From Sulfurimonas sp. (lineage in GTDB: Bacteria > Campylobacterota > Campylobacteria > Campylobacterales > Sulfurimonadaceae), in contig VMSZ01000054.1 in the NCBI GenBank assembly GCA_013791885.1, positions 1 to 32,408 of the forward strand: DNA of 32,408 nucleotides, in the 5' to 3' direction. Of the stretch, positions 24,798 through 32,408 are shown one piece after another. Position 1 is the first letter of the stretch. The number at the start of each line of letters is the position of its first letter. The translations under genes were made by a program, and so were the position numbers. The notes under the pieces are model-generated. The model had not been told where the DNA came from. It made no database searches and was given only the letters and a program-made list of their open reading frames with translations.

Positions 24798-27700
24798 ATG
24801 AAAACGAAAATAATCTTAAGCGCACTCGCTGCTGCAATGACAGCATCGCTTACTGGCTGTGGTGGTACAGACAACTCATCCACAAACACATATTATTATA
24901 CAGAAATAACAGACAGCTATAATACTACCAACACTGGTACTGGTACTGATACCAACACAACAACAGAGCCGACAAATGAACCGACTCTAGTTTCAAGTCT
25001 CATCACTGAAAATACAACATTATTTAAAGCAAACAGCCCTTACTTACTTACCGGCAGCCCTACTGTTGTAAAAAACGGTTCTATCCTTACAATTGAGCCA
25101 GGTGTTACTATCTATGGTCAGGAAAACTCTTATTTAGTTATCGCTAAAGGTTCTAAAATCATCGCTGATGGTACAGAAGAAGCCCCAATTATCTTCACAT
25201 CTGAAGCAACAATGCCTACGGCTGCTCCAGCTCTTGCTCCTTCGCTTGCTCCGGCGGCTGCTGGACAATGGGGTGGTGTAGTACTTTTAGGAAAAGCGAT
25301 AGTAAATGAAGCAAACCTCTTTTTTGAAGTTGACGAAGCAAATCCGGATTTCGCATACGGCGGAACAAACGATGCCGACAACTCAGGGATACTCAGAAAT
25401 GTAAAAATCCTTAATTCAGGTTTTGCGGTTGCTCCGGACAAAGAGGTAAACGGACTTTCATTATGTGGTGTAGGTTCTGAAACTATTGTAGATAATATTA
25501 CTGTAATAGACTCTGCTGATGACGGAATTGAAATCTGGGGTGGTTCTGTAAATCTTAACAATATTTCAATTACCGGTGCTCAGGATGATGGTTTTGACGT
25601 GGACAATGGTTACCATGGAACTGTTAAGAACCTCACAGTAACACAGACTGAACCGGGTTCTGCTCTTATTGAGATGACAAACAGCGGCGATGCTACTCTT
25701 CAAAGAACAGAATGGACTTTAGATGGATTTACTTTACAGGCATCCAATAAGCAAGTCGGTGAAGGCGGTATCTACTTTAAAGATGCGGATGTTGCAATTC
25801 ACGCTTCAAACGGTACGATAAACATGACTGACTCTAACGCTTCAGACTCAGGTTTACACAATAAGAAAGGTGTATATTCAGGTTCAACGCTTGAGAATAT
25901 TCTTGTTTTAGGAAGTGCTACGGTTGATAACAATATGACTTCTGGAGATGCCGCAGGCGTAACAGTTCTTGACACTATTGTTGAAGATGGTGCCGGTAAT
26001 ACTTTTGCAAGACCGACTATACTTCCGGCAGGTTCAAGCTTAAGCGGAGACATTATAGAAGACACACTATTGACTAAAGCCAACAGCCCGTACAAATTAG
26101 CTGGAAATAAGGTAAAAGTTAAAAATGGTGCAACTTTGATTATTGAGCCGGGTGTAACAGTATACGGTGAGTCAACAGCATACCTAATCATAACAAAAGG
26201 TTCAAAAATAAACGCAAGCGGTACTGCAACTGACCCTATTATCTTCACTTCAGAAGCTGCGTTTAACGGTGCGACAGGTGTTTCTGGTCAGTGGGGCGGT
26301 GTTACTATCCTTGGAGAAGCAATCACAAATGAGCCTGATACAATCAGATATGAAGTAGATGAATCAGATGCAGACTTCGCTTACGGCGGAACAAATGATG
26401 CGGACAACTCCGGTGTACTAAACTATGTAAAAATCCTTAACTCAGGTTTTGCGGTTGCTCCGGACAAAGAGGTAAACGGTCTTTCATTATGTGGTGTCGG
26501 TTCATCTACGATTGTTGACAATATCACTGTCTTAAACTCTGGCGATGACGGAATTGAAATTTGGGGTGGTGCTGTAAACCTGAACAATATCTCTATCACA
26601 GGTGCTGAAGATGACGGTTTAGACTTAGACAGCGGTTACCATGGAACAGTTAAAAACTTAGCTGTAACACAAGTTGCACCTGGTGCTGCTCTTATAGAGA
26701 TGACAAATCACGGTGATGCTACAAAACAGAGAACAAACTGGACTCTTGACGGCTTTACTTTAACAGCTTCTGCGAACCAAGTTGGTGAAGGCGGTATCTA
26801 CTTTAAAGATTTAGATGTAACGGCTACGATTAAAAACGGTACAGTTGACATGACTGCTTCTCCTGTTGCAAACAAAGCAGCAGGTTTAACAAATAGCTCT
26901 GGTGTCTTTGCTTCTCCGGTTTTTGAAAATGTAACGGTAAAAGGCAATCAATATGTAAATGTTGTAGCAAATAAAAAAGACGGTACAGTAAGCGACCTCG
27001 GAACAGCAACTCTGAACGCTGCGTTTGACGCAAACACAACAAACACTTACGAAGCCTACTATGAAACATTAGCGCAAGGTTCTGACTTGACTGGAGATAT
27101 CACTGTCAATACACTCTTGACAAAAGCGAACAGCCCATATAAATTGGCTGGAAACAAAGTAAAAATTAAAAATAACTCTATTCTCAAAATTGAGCCGGGC
27201 GTAACAATTTACGGTGAGTCACTAGCTTACCTAATCGTAACAAAGGGTTCAAAAATAAACGCAAACGGTACTCAGGCTGAGCCGATTATCTTCACTTCAG
27301 AAGCTGCGTTTAACGGTGCAACAGGTGTAGCTGGTCAATGGGGCGGTGTTACAATCCTAGGTCAGGCAATCACGAATGAGCCCGATACAATCAGATACGA
27401 AGTAGATGAGGCAGATGCAGATTTCGCTTACGGCGGAACAAATGATGCAGATAACTCTGGGGTACTTAACTATGTACAAATCCTTAACTCCGGGTATGCA
27501 GTTGCTCCGGACAAAGAGGTAAACGGACTTTCATTATGTGCTGTCGGTTCAGGAACTGTTGTTGACAACATTACTGTCTTAGATTCCGGTGATGACGGAA
27601 TTGAAATCTGGGGTGGTTCAGTAAACCTGAACAACATCTCTGTCACGGGTGCCCAAGATGACGGCTTTGATGTTGACAGCGGTTACCATGGAACAGTTAC

Positions 27701-28112
27701 AAACTTAGCTGTAACACAAACAGAACCTGGTTTTGCTCTTATTGAGATGACAAATCACGGTGATGCTACAAAACAAAGAACAAACTGGACACTTGACGGT
27801 TTTACTTTGACAGCTTCTGCAAATCAAGCGGCTGAAGGCGGTATCTACTTTAAAGACTTAGATGTAACCGCTACTATTAAAAACGGTACGATTGACATGA
27901 CTGCTTCTCCTGTTGCTAACAAAGCAGCTGGTTTAACAAATAGCGCTGGTGTAGTGTATGCTTCACCGGTTCTTGAAAATGTTAAAATTAAAGGAAGCGC
28001 AAGCGTTGATGTTGCTGCAAATAAAAAAGACGGTACAACGGCAGATGCCGGTACTGCAACTTTAAACGCAGCACTTGATGCGGATGTAACAAACACTTTC
28101 ACTTCATATTAA
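24798..28112 (+). CDS. 1104-aa lipoprotein with three tandem beta-helix-like repeats
   Basis: The signal peptide MKTKIILSALAAAMTASLTGC has lipobox LTGC; a Thr/Asn-rich linker (about 30-60) follows. Then come three units of about 350 aa starting near residues 74, 424 and 773. Each has IEPGVT(I/V)YG, a QWGGV strand, FAYGGTNDADNSG, APDKEVNGLSLC, DDGIEIWGG, DD(G)-D-GYHGTV and WTLDGFTL in the same order. The turn-rich, short-strand pattern fits a right-handed parallel beta-helix. Similar chains occur in surface proteins of marine bacteria, in Bacteroidetes with a T9SS tail that is absent here. Start: ATG 24798 with GGAGA 8 bp upstream; the frame extends back to a TTG at 24783 that overlaps the ribosome site. 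Function unknown; surface binding is plausible. A TonB operon follows. Confidence 0.88.
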   Translation: MKTKIILSALAAAMTASLTGCGGTDNSSTNTYYYTEITDSYNTTNTGTGTDTNTTTEPTNEPTLVSSLITENTTLFKANSPYLLTGSPTVVKNGSILTIEPGVTIYGQENSYLVIAKGSKIIADGTEEAPIIFTSEATMPTAAPALAPSLAPAAAGQWGGVVLLGKAIVNEANLFFEVDEANPDFAYGGTNDADNSGILRNVKILNSGFAVAPDKEVNGLSLCGVGSETIVDNITVIDSADDGIEIWGGSVNLNNISITGAQDDGFDVDNGYHGTVKNLTVTQTEPGSALIEMTNSGDATLQRTEWTLDGFTLQASNKQVGEGGIYFKDADVAIHASNGTINMTDSNASDSGLHNKKGVYSGSTLENILVLGSATVDNNMTSGDAAGVTVLDTIVEDGAGNTFARPTILPAGSSLSGDIIEDTLLTKANSPYKLAGNKVKVKNGATLIIEPGVTVYGESTAYLIITKGSKINASGTATDPIIFTSEAAFNGATGVSGQWGGVTILGEAITNEPDTIRYEVDESDADFAYGGTNDADNSGVLNYVKILNSGFAVAPDKEVNGLSLCGVGSSTIVDNITVLNSGDDGIEIWGGAVNLNNISITGAEDDGLDLDSGYHGTVKNLAVTQVAPGAALIEMTNHGDATKQRTNWTLDGFTLTASANQVGEGGIYFKDLDVTATIKNGTVDMTASPVANKAAGLTNSSGVFASPVFENVTVKGNQYVNVVANKKDGTVSDLGTATLNAAFDANTTNTYEAYYETLAQGSDLTGDITVNTLLTKANSPYKLAGNKVKIKNNSILKIEPGVTIYGESLAYLIVTKGSKINANGTQAEPIIFTSEAAFNGATGVAGQWGGVTILGQAITNEPDTIRYEVDEADADFAYGGTNDADNSGVLNYVQILNSGYAVAPDKEVNGLSLCAVGSGTVVDNITVLDSGDDGIEIWGGSVNLNNISVTGAQDDGFDVDSGYHGTVTNLAVTQTEPGFALIEMTNHGDATKQRTNWTLDGFTLTASANQAAEGGIYFKDLDVTATIKNGTIDMTASPVANKAAGLTNSAGVVYASPVLENVKIKGSASVDVAANKKDGTTADAGTATLNAALDADVTNTFTSY
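25017..26066 (+). repeat. Repeat unit 1 of the lipoprotein gene
   Basis: The anchor AACAGCCC is at 25032. The most diverged copy: it has an Ala/Pro-rich insert (TMPTAAPALAPSLAPAAA) before the QWGG strand and a different C-terminal third. It begins 1050 bp before unit 2. Confidence 0.85.
26067..27113 (+). repeat. Repeat unit 2 of the lipoprotein gene
   Basis: The anchor AACAGCCC is at 26082. Unit 2 is close to unit 3 along its whole length (shared AAFNGATGV, NEPDTIRYEVDE, TASPVANKAAGLTNS) and lies 1047 bp before it. Confidence 0.9.
27114..28109 (+). repeat. Repeat unit 3 of the lipoprotein gene
   Basis: The anchor AACAGCCC is at 27129. It ends at the stop codon, slightly shorter than unit 2. 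Nucleotide similarity to unit 2 includes long identical stretches, suggesting recent duplication or gene conversion. Confidence 0.9.
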
Positions 28113-28127
28113 TAGTTCTTCAAATAC

Positions 28128-28153
28128 TATAGAGGCTTCTTCTGGCCTCTATA
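28128..28153 (+). terminator. Terminator-like hairpin after the triplicated lipoprotein gene
   Basis: A perfect 9-bp stem, TATAGAGGC (28128-28136) with GCCTCTATA (28145-28153), around an 8-nt loop. AAATCTTTTT follows. It lies 15 bp past the stop and separates this gene from the TonB operon. Confidence 0.7.
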
Positions 28154-28289
28154 AAATCTTTTTCACTTTTTCAAACACATACACTCTCAAAACACAATAA
28201 TTTTCTGTCGCCAAAAGGTAATCAAAAAGTAATTCTAAGGTAGCTAAAGAAGCATACTATTCGCTTATCTTAAACTATATGGGGAATCC

Positions 28290-29048
28290 ATGTCTAAAAT
28301 AACCGTTAGTATCGCTTTGAGTTTACTGCTAGGTGCTTCAGCAGTAACAGCAAACTCAGACAATATGGCTGAGTCGTTAATGAAACTTCGTGCTCAGGTT
28401 GAGCAGCTAGACAGTTCTATTACTGATGAAAAAGAGAATTACAGAGCTTCAATGAAATCACTTTTAAGACAAAAAGATGATTTAGAATCAATTGTAGCCC
28501 GTGAAGATCTGAAAATAAAACAGATAGAACAAGAACTTGCAAAAGTAAAACAAGAGATTACAGAAGGAAGCAAAAACTCTCTAGGCTTAAAACCGCTTTT
28601 AGAAAATGCTTTGACTCTTTTGGAAGAAAATGTGAAGGCTTCTTTACCGTTTAAAACGCAAGAGAGACTCGCAGACATCGCTCAAATAAAAGAGCAAATC
28701 CAAAATGACTTAGTCAGCCCGCAAAAAGGCTTGGCACTCACTTGGAATGCTTATGGCGACGCAATCAGAATGACGAAAGAAAACGGTCTATTTAAACAGA
28801 CTATCACGCTTGGCGGTAAAGACAAACTCGCTGAAGTAGCACGTATCGGAACCATGATGATGTACTTCAAAACTCCGGACAATGTTGTCGGCTATGCCAA
28901 TAAAGATGCCAAAGGCTGGTACTACAAAGAGGCTGTCTCTAAAGAAGAACAAGAACAAATTTTATATCTTTTTGATTCATTCAAAAAACAGATCCGTACA
29001 GGATACTTCACGCTACCAAATGCCATTGTAATGGGAGAAAACAAATAA
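28290..29048 (+). CDS. DUF3450-type periplasmic coiled-coil protein of the TtpC/TonB operon
   Basis: A 252-aa protein with signal peptide (MSKITVSIALSLLLGASAVTA) and a long charged coiled coil (about 25-95: LRAQVEQLDSSITDEKENY, SIVAREDLKIKQIEQELAKV). A compact C-terminal part ends in YFTLPNAIVMGENK. It fits the DUF3450 proteins encoded first in TonB2-type operons of Vibrio and related marine bacteria. It probably assists the TtpC energising complex in the periplasm; the exact role is not known to me. The ATG follows GGGGAATCC. The stop overlaps the next ATG by one base (TAATG). Confidence 0.85.
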   Translation: MSKITVSIALSLLLGASAVTANSDNMAESLMKLRAQVEQLDSSITDEKENYRASMKSLLRQKDDLESIVAREDLKIKQIEQELAKVKQEITEGSKNSLGLKPLLENALTLLEENVKASLPFKTQERLADIAQIKEQIQNDLVSPQKGLALTWNAYGDAIRMTKENGLFKQTITLGGKDKLAEVARIGTMMMYFKTPDNVVGYANKDAKGWYYKEAVSKEEQEQILYLFDSFKKQIRTGYFTLPNAIVMGENK

Positions 29049-30361
29049 TGAAATTCATACTAACTATCTTACTTGCACTCAGTGTAAGTCTTTTTGGTGC
29101 AAGTGATACTGATTTAGAACGTGCCTATGCTAAAGAGTTCGCTTACCTTAAAGCACAAAAAAATATGTTGCAAACTAGACTGGACTCTGTAAAAGCTGAA
29201 CAAAATAAGAAAATAAGTTCTGCTAAAAATGATTTAGAACAATTACAATCTCTTGTTTTACAAAAAAATGCTTTGAGTGAAAAACTCGCAAATGATTTGT
29301 ACCGTTCTCAGCAAAATGCTATGAATATGACGGATGACACTGCCATAATTGAAGCTGTCATGATGCAGTCGACTAGCTCTTTAAAACCTTACGGTATTGA
29401 GATAACAGTTGATAAAGATAATTATCAGCCGGCACTCGAAGAAGTTTTTACTCAAAGCAACAAACTTATTCGTGATTTAAGTTCACTCACTGTAAGCCAA
29501 GGGAAGTTTTACAACTTAGACGGTTCTCAGGAGAGCGGTTCTATCGTTAAAGTCGGGAACATCGCAAGCTATGGCGTTTCACCTAAAATATCTGCTGCTT
29601 TAGTTCCGGCAGGAGAAGGAAACTTTAAAGTTTGGAATGCTCCTGAAGCTGCTTCAACTGCTGAGAGTCTTAAAAAATTAGACCTCTCAAAACCTTTAAA
29701 CATTTTCATTTATGAAAACGCTGCTCAAGAGATAGAGAATGTACAAGAGCAGAGTGTTGTAGATGTTATTAACTCTGCGGGAATCATTGGTTGGATAATT
29801 GTTGCAATTGGCGCTGTTGGTCTTTTACTTGCCCTGCTTCGTAGTATCTTTTTGGCAAGTGCGAGTTCTTCAACTGCTAACTTAGCTGCATCTACACTTG
29901 CAACACTTTTAGAAAAAGGTGTTGATGGTTCTCTAGAATACCTAAAAACAAAAAAAGGCTCAACTGCCCGTGTATTGAAGGCGACTATTCGTAACCTTGA
30001 CAGAGACCGTGAGCACATTGAAGATATCGTAGCTGAGTCTATTTTACATGAGAGCGGAAGACTGGACAAATTCGGTTCTATTATTATGGTTATTGCAGCT
30101 GTAGCACCTCTTTTGGGTCTTCTTGGAACAGTTACGGGAATGATAGCTACCTTTGACATTATTACAGAATTTGGAACGGGTGATCCGAAGTTACTATCTG
30201 GCGGTATTTCTATAGCTCTTGTAACTACAGAACTTGGCCTTATAGTTGCCATTCCTATCTTAATGATAGGCAATATGCTTGGTGGTTGGGCTGAGAGAGT
30301 GAAGGACAATATGGAACATTCTGCTCTTCACCTTATCAACGAGTACAACAAACAGAAGTAA
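29048..30361 (+). CDS. ttpC: TtpC-like MotA/TolQ/ExbB proton-channel protein with periplasmic extension
   Basis: A 437-aa protein with signal peptide (MKFILTILLALSVSLFGA). A periplasmic coiled coil covers about 20-90 and an extension runs to about 235. The MotA/TolQ/ExbB channel module has membrane helices near 245-268, 344-366 (VIAAVAPLLGLLGTVTGMI) and 386-411 (GISIALVTTELGLIVAIPI). This is the architecture of TtpC, the fourth component of Vibrio TonB2 systems. It should draw on proton motive force, together with ExbB and ExbD, to drive TonB. GGGAGAA precedes the ATG. The gene ends 3 bp before exbB. Confidence 0.9.
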   Translation: MKFILTILLALSVSLFGASDTDLERAYAKEFAYLKAQKNMLQTRLDSVKAEQNKKISSAKNDLEQLQSLVLQKNALSEKLANDLYRSQQNAMNMTDDTAIIEAVMMQSTSSLKPYGIEITVDKDNYQPALEEVFTQSNKLIRDLSSLTVSQGKFYNLDGSQESGSIVKVGNIASYGVSPKISAALVPAGEGNFKVWNAPEAASTAESLKKLDLSKPLNIFIYENAAQEIENVQEQSVVDVINSAGIIGWIIVAIGAVGLLLALLRSIFLASASSSTANLAASTLATLLEKGVDGSLEYLKTKKGSTARVLKATIRNLDRDREHIEDIVAESILHESGRLDKFGSIIMVIAAVAPLLGLLGTVTGMIATFDIITEFGTGDPKLLSGGISIALVTTELGLIVAIPILMIGNMLGGWAERVKDNMEHSALHLINEYNKQK

Positions 30362-30364
30362 AAA

Positions 30365-30958
30365 ATGGAATTCATAACGCAATTTTTAGAGTATATGCAA
30401 AGCGGCGGTTACGTCATGTGGCCGCTTGCAGCCTCAGTTGTCGTACTTTGGTACGCCTTGGGTTTTCGCTTTCATTCACTTAAACGCGGTTCAAATGCGA
30501 ATGTCCGTAACTTGGTAAGAAAATATGACACGGGTGCCAGAACAGTTCCAAGGGGAGTTATTGACTCTGCTATTGTTGAAGCACTCTCTATTGTAAATGT
30601 TTATGGCCGAAAATCAACAAGCAGAAAGTATCTTGATGATGCTTTTAATAAGTACAAACTAGAGACAACTCAGTTTGAAACACTTATTAAAACCATTGTT
30701 GTAGCTGCACCTCTCATAGGTCTGTTAGGTACTGTTATAGGAATGATTGAAACATTTGACTCTTTGGCAAGTGCTTCACTTTTTTCTCAAACAGGCGGTA
30801 TTGCGGGTGGTATTTCACAAGCACTTTTTACAACACAGTTTGGGCTTGTTGTTGCAGTTCCCGGCTTAATCATAGGAAAAATCCTTGACAGAAAAGCCGA
30901 CACAATGGAACTTGAACTTGAGCAAATCAAAGATATATTATGTTCAGAAGGAGTATAG
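30365..30958 (+). CDS. exbB: ExbB-like proton channel subunit
   Basis: A 197-aa MotA/TolQ/ExbB protein with three membrane segments at about 15-35, 108-128 and 144-172. The channel motifs are APLIGLLGTVIGMIETFD (115-132) and GGISQALFTTQFGLVVAVPG (148-167), the helices that line the proton path around ExbD. It is shorter than TtpC and lacks the periplasmic extension, as for ExbB2 of Vibrio. The Shine-Dalgarno AGAAG overlaps the end of ttpC. Its stop is directly followed by the exbD ATG. Confidence 0.93.
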   Translation: MEFITQFLEYMQSGGYVMWPLAASVVVLWYALGFRFHSLKRGSNANVRNLVRKYDTGARTVPRGVIDSAIVEALSIVNVYGRKSTSRKYLDDAFNKYKLETTQFETLIKTIVVAAPLIGLLGTVIGMIETFDSLASASLFSQTGGIAGGISQALFTTQFGLVVAVPGLIIGKILDRKADTMELELEQIKDILCSEGV

Positions 30959-31363
30959 ATGCGTTTTAGACAAAAAAAATCGCAAGAGAGTACTGTAGAT
31001 ATGTCACCGCTTATCGATATGGTTTTTATCCTATTGATATTTTTCATGGTGAGTTCTACATTTGTAAAAGATATGAAACTTGACTTGAACCGTCCGGGTG
31101 CATCTTCAGCTTCAAAAGCTTCAAGCAAAGTTATCCGCGTTTACATAGATAACGTCGGTGAAACGTATGTAGACGGTCAGCCTGTTAAAACTTGGGCAAT
31201 TCAGGGCAAACTCAGAGATATGTTACGTGCTTCAACCGAAAAATCAGTACTTGTTGTAACAGATGAGACTGTTGCCGTTGAAAAGCTTATAGACGTTGTT
31301 GACCAGTGCCGCCTAAGTGGTGCTAAAGACGTGGCAGTAGCGACTGAAAAAGAAGTTGGCTAA
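30959..31363 (+). CDS. exbD: ExbD/TolR-family protein
   Basis: A 134-aa protein: short cytoplasmic N-terminus, one membrane helix (MVFILLIFFMVSSTF) and a periplasmic domain. D20 in SPLIDMVF is the conserved aspartate that is protonated in the helix (equivalent to ExbD Asp25). The periplasmic part ends in DVVDQCRLSGAKDVAVAT, typical of the family. GGAG lies 5 bp before the ATG, overlapping the exbB stop. Confidence 0.95.
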   Translation: MRFRQKKSQESTVDMSPLIDMVFILLIFFMVSSTFVKDMKLDLNRPGASSASKASSKVIRVYIDNVGETYVDGQPVKTWAIQGKLRDMLRASTEKSVLVVTDETVAVEKLIDVVDQCRLSGAKDVAVATEKEVG

Positions 31364-31364
31364 G

Positions 31365-31994
31365 GTGAAAAATATAAAAAACCATCTCAAAGCATCTCTA
31401 TGGATGCTATTTGGTATCTTTTTTGTATTTAATATAGTTATTTTGATGAACAGTGAAAGCTCACTGCTCAATCAAGAGAAGAAACAAGAGAATGCAAATT
31501 TTGAGATTGCAAGAATTGCAAAACCAAAGCCCGAACCAAAACCTAAGCCTAAGCCAAAACCTGAACCTGCCAAAGCTAAAAAAAGCACTGCCGCACCTAG
31601 CATCAGTTCAAGCCTCAGCGGTATAGACACCGGTCTGGATGCCTTCATGAGCAGCGATTTGAGTATGGACGACACACTCCTCGGTGATGTAAGCAAGAAT
31701 GTTGTCATGAGTGAAGACTCAGTGGATGAAGCACCGAAACCGACACACAGAGCAGCTATGGAGTATCCGGCTAAAGCAAGAAAATCCGGAATCACGGGTT
31801 ATGTTCTCATGAACCTTCTTGTAAGTAAAGACGGGGATGTTGAAAAAGTAAAAGTTTTAGAGTCTCAGCCAGCCGGTCTTTTTGACGAAGTAGCCATCGC
31901 CGGTGTTAAAGAGTGGAAGTTCAAACCTGCTCAGTACCAAGGCCAGCCGGTAAAAGTCTGGGCGAAACAAAAAATCAGTTTTAATCTTCAATAA
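31365..31994 (+). CDS. tonB: TonB energy transducer
   Basis: A 209-aa protein. The N-terminal membrane anchor is LWMLFGIFFVFNIVILM. A Pro/Lys spacer (KPKPEPKPKPKPKPEPAK, about 50-67) crosses the periplasm. The C-terminal TonB domain is YPAKARKSGITGYVLMNLLV ... DEVAIAGVKEWKFKPAQYQG. I prefer the GTG at 31365, which has AAGAAG upstream and gives MKNIKNHLK; the TTG at 31356 lies inside exbD with poor spacing. It is short, as TonB2-type proteins are. It couples the ExbB/ExbD/TtpC motor to outer-membrane receptors, none of which is in the window. Confidence 0.93.
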   Translation: MKNIKNHLKASLWMLFGIFFVFNIVILMNSESSLLNQEKKQENANFEIARIAKPKPEPKPKPKPKPEPAKAKKSTAAPSISSSLSGIDTGLDAFMSSDLSMDDTLLGDVSKNVVMSEDSVDEAPKPTHRAAMEYPAKARKSGITGYVLMNLLVSKDGDVEKVKVLESQPAGLFDEVAIAGVKEWKFKPAQYQGQPVKVWAKQKISFNLQ

Positions 31995-32003
31995 GGAAAA
32001 AAG

Positions 32004-32408
32004 ATGAAAAATATTTTAACAATACTACTAATTTTATCTTTGAACCTTTTTGCGGCAGAGAAAAAAAACAACACGGATGAGATAGATCACCTCTCTCTGG
32101 CTGCCCTGCTTTTAAAAGACGGCCATATAGACCGCGCTAATGATGAACTCTCTCAAGTAAATCTTGAAGATAAGAAGTTGGACTTCATAAGATTCTACAC
32201 TTTAAAAGGTCTCGTTTTAACAAAACTGGGTTCTTATGAAGAAGCAAACAAAGCGTTTAAACAGAGTGTAAACGCAGGTCAGACAGATAAATCCATCTAT
32301 CTTTACATTGCACAAAACAGCTTTAAACTGGAAAAATATGAAGATACGCTTGACGCCATAAAAAACGCAGGCAATCTTATAGAAGACAAGCCATCTATTT
32401 ACGGCTTG
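32004..32408 (+). CDS. TPR protein of the TonB operon (cut by window edge)
   Basis: The 135 codons visible by hand translation begin MKNILTILLILSLNLFAAEK, a signal peptide. Helical pairs follow: LKGLVLTKLGSYEEANKAF and SIYLYIAQNSFKLEKYEDTL, which fit tetratricopeptide repeats. A TPR protein is the usual last gene of TtpC-type TonB operons and is thought to bind partners in the periplasm. AAGGAAAA precedes the ATG, 9 bp after the tonB stop. The 3' end lies outside the window. Confidence 0.85.
   Translation, partial: MKNILTILLILSLNLFAAEKKNNTDEIDHLSLAALLLKDGHIDRANDELSQVNLEDKKLDFIRFYTLKGLVLTKLGSYEEANKAFKQSVNAGQTDKSIYLYIAQNSFKLEKYEDTLDAIKNAGNLIEDKPSIYGL

Noticed and set aside
24798-28112. Repeat lipoprotein as a Bacteroidetes T9SS substrate
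   Set aside because: There is no C-terminal sorting domain after unit 3 and the N-terminus is a normal lipoprotein signal.

Overview
The window looks like a chromosomal segment of a Campylobacterota bacterium, most likely Sulfurimonas or a close relative. This rests on recognised gene families rather than a search. The signs are: a complex I operon that lacks standard nuoE and nuoF and carries instead a 73-residue subunit and a large GltD-like flavoprotein; an SPFH protein next to hisIE and two small membrane proteins of the DUF2393 type; AT-rich DNA with TATAAT-type -10 boxes but weak -35 boxes; and frequent GTG and TTG starts. I see no rRNA, tRNA, CRISPR array, transposase, integrase or phage gene, so this is mostly housekeeping and envelope chromosome.

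Layout. (1) 1-5565, minus strand: the front of a nuo operon in the order nuoA, nuoB, nuoC, nuoD, 73-aa subunit, GltD-like 677-aa subunit, nuoG (cut by the window edge). Genes overlap or are separated by at most 12 bp, so it reads as one transcript starting in the 5566-5872 gap. (2) 5873-12890, minus strand: an OlsF-like bifunctional acyltransferase, a dispersed-type palindromic element, an AAA ATPase coupled to a FadL-family outer-membrane protein, endonuclease IV coupled to a small lipoprotein, and a small outer-membrane beta-barrel protein. (3) 13074-16227: a Y-family DNA polymerase with a large insertion and an out-of-frame tail, a DUF234/PD-(D/E)XK-like protein, and a convergent protein with a C-terminal J domain. 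(4) 16392-18161, minus: a lipoprotein with regulatory-like beta domains and a DUF2135-like end. (5) 18393-20715, plus: purF and a TIGR01212 radical SAM gene. (6) 20718-24603, minus: ilvE, an SPFH protein, hisIE and two small membrane proteins. (7) 24798-28112, plus: a 1104-aa lipoprotein built from three beta-helix-like repeats of about 350 aa. (8) 28290 to the end, plus: a TtpC-type TonB operon (DUF3450, TtpC, ExbB, ExbD, TonB, TPR protein; the last is cut by the edge).

How the parts work together. Complex I feeds electrons to quinone and makes proton motive force; its input module here is not the usual NADH module. The TonB operon spends proton motive force to energise outer-membrane transporters, and the repeat lipoprotein just upstream is a plausible but unproven surface partner. 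FadL, the small barrel, the OlsF-like enzyme and the lipoproteins all concern the envelope. nfo and dinB concern DNA repair and damage tolerance, and purF, hisIE and ilvE are biosynthetic.

The most interesting items are the GltD-fused complex I subunit with an incomplete N3-type cysteine set, the triplicated lipoprotein beside the TtpC/TonB operon, and the dinB 3' end, whose apparent native tail lies in another frame.
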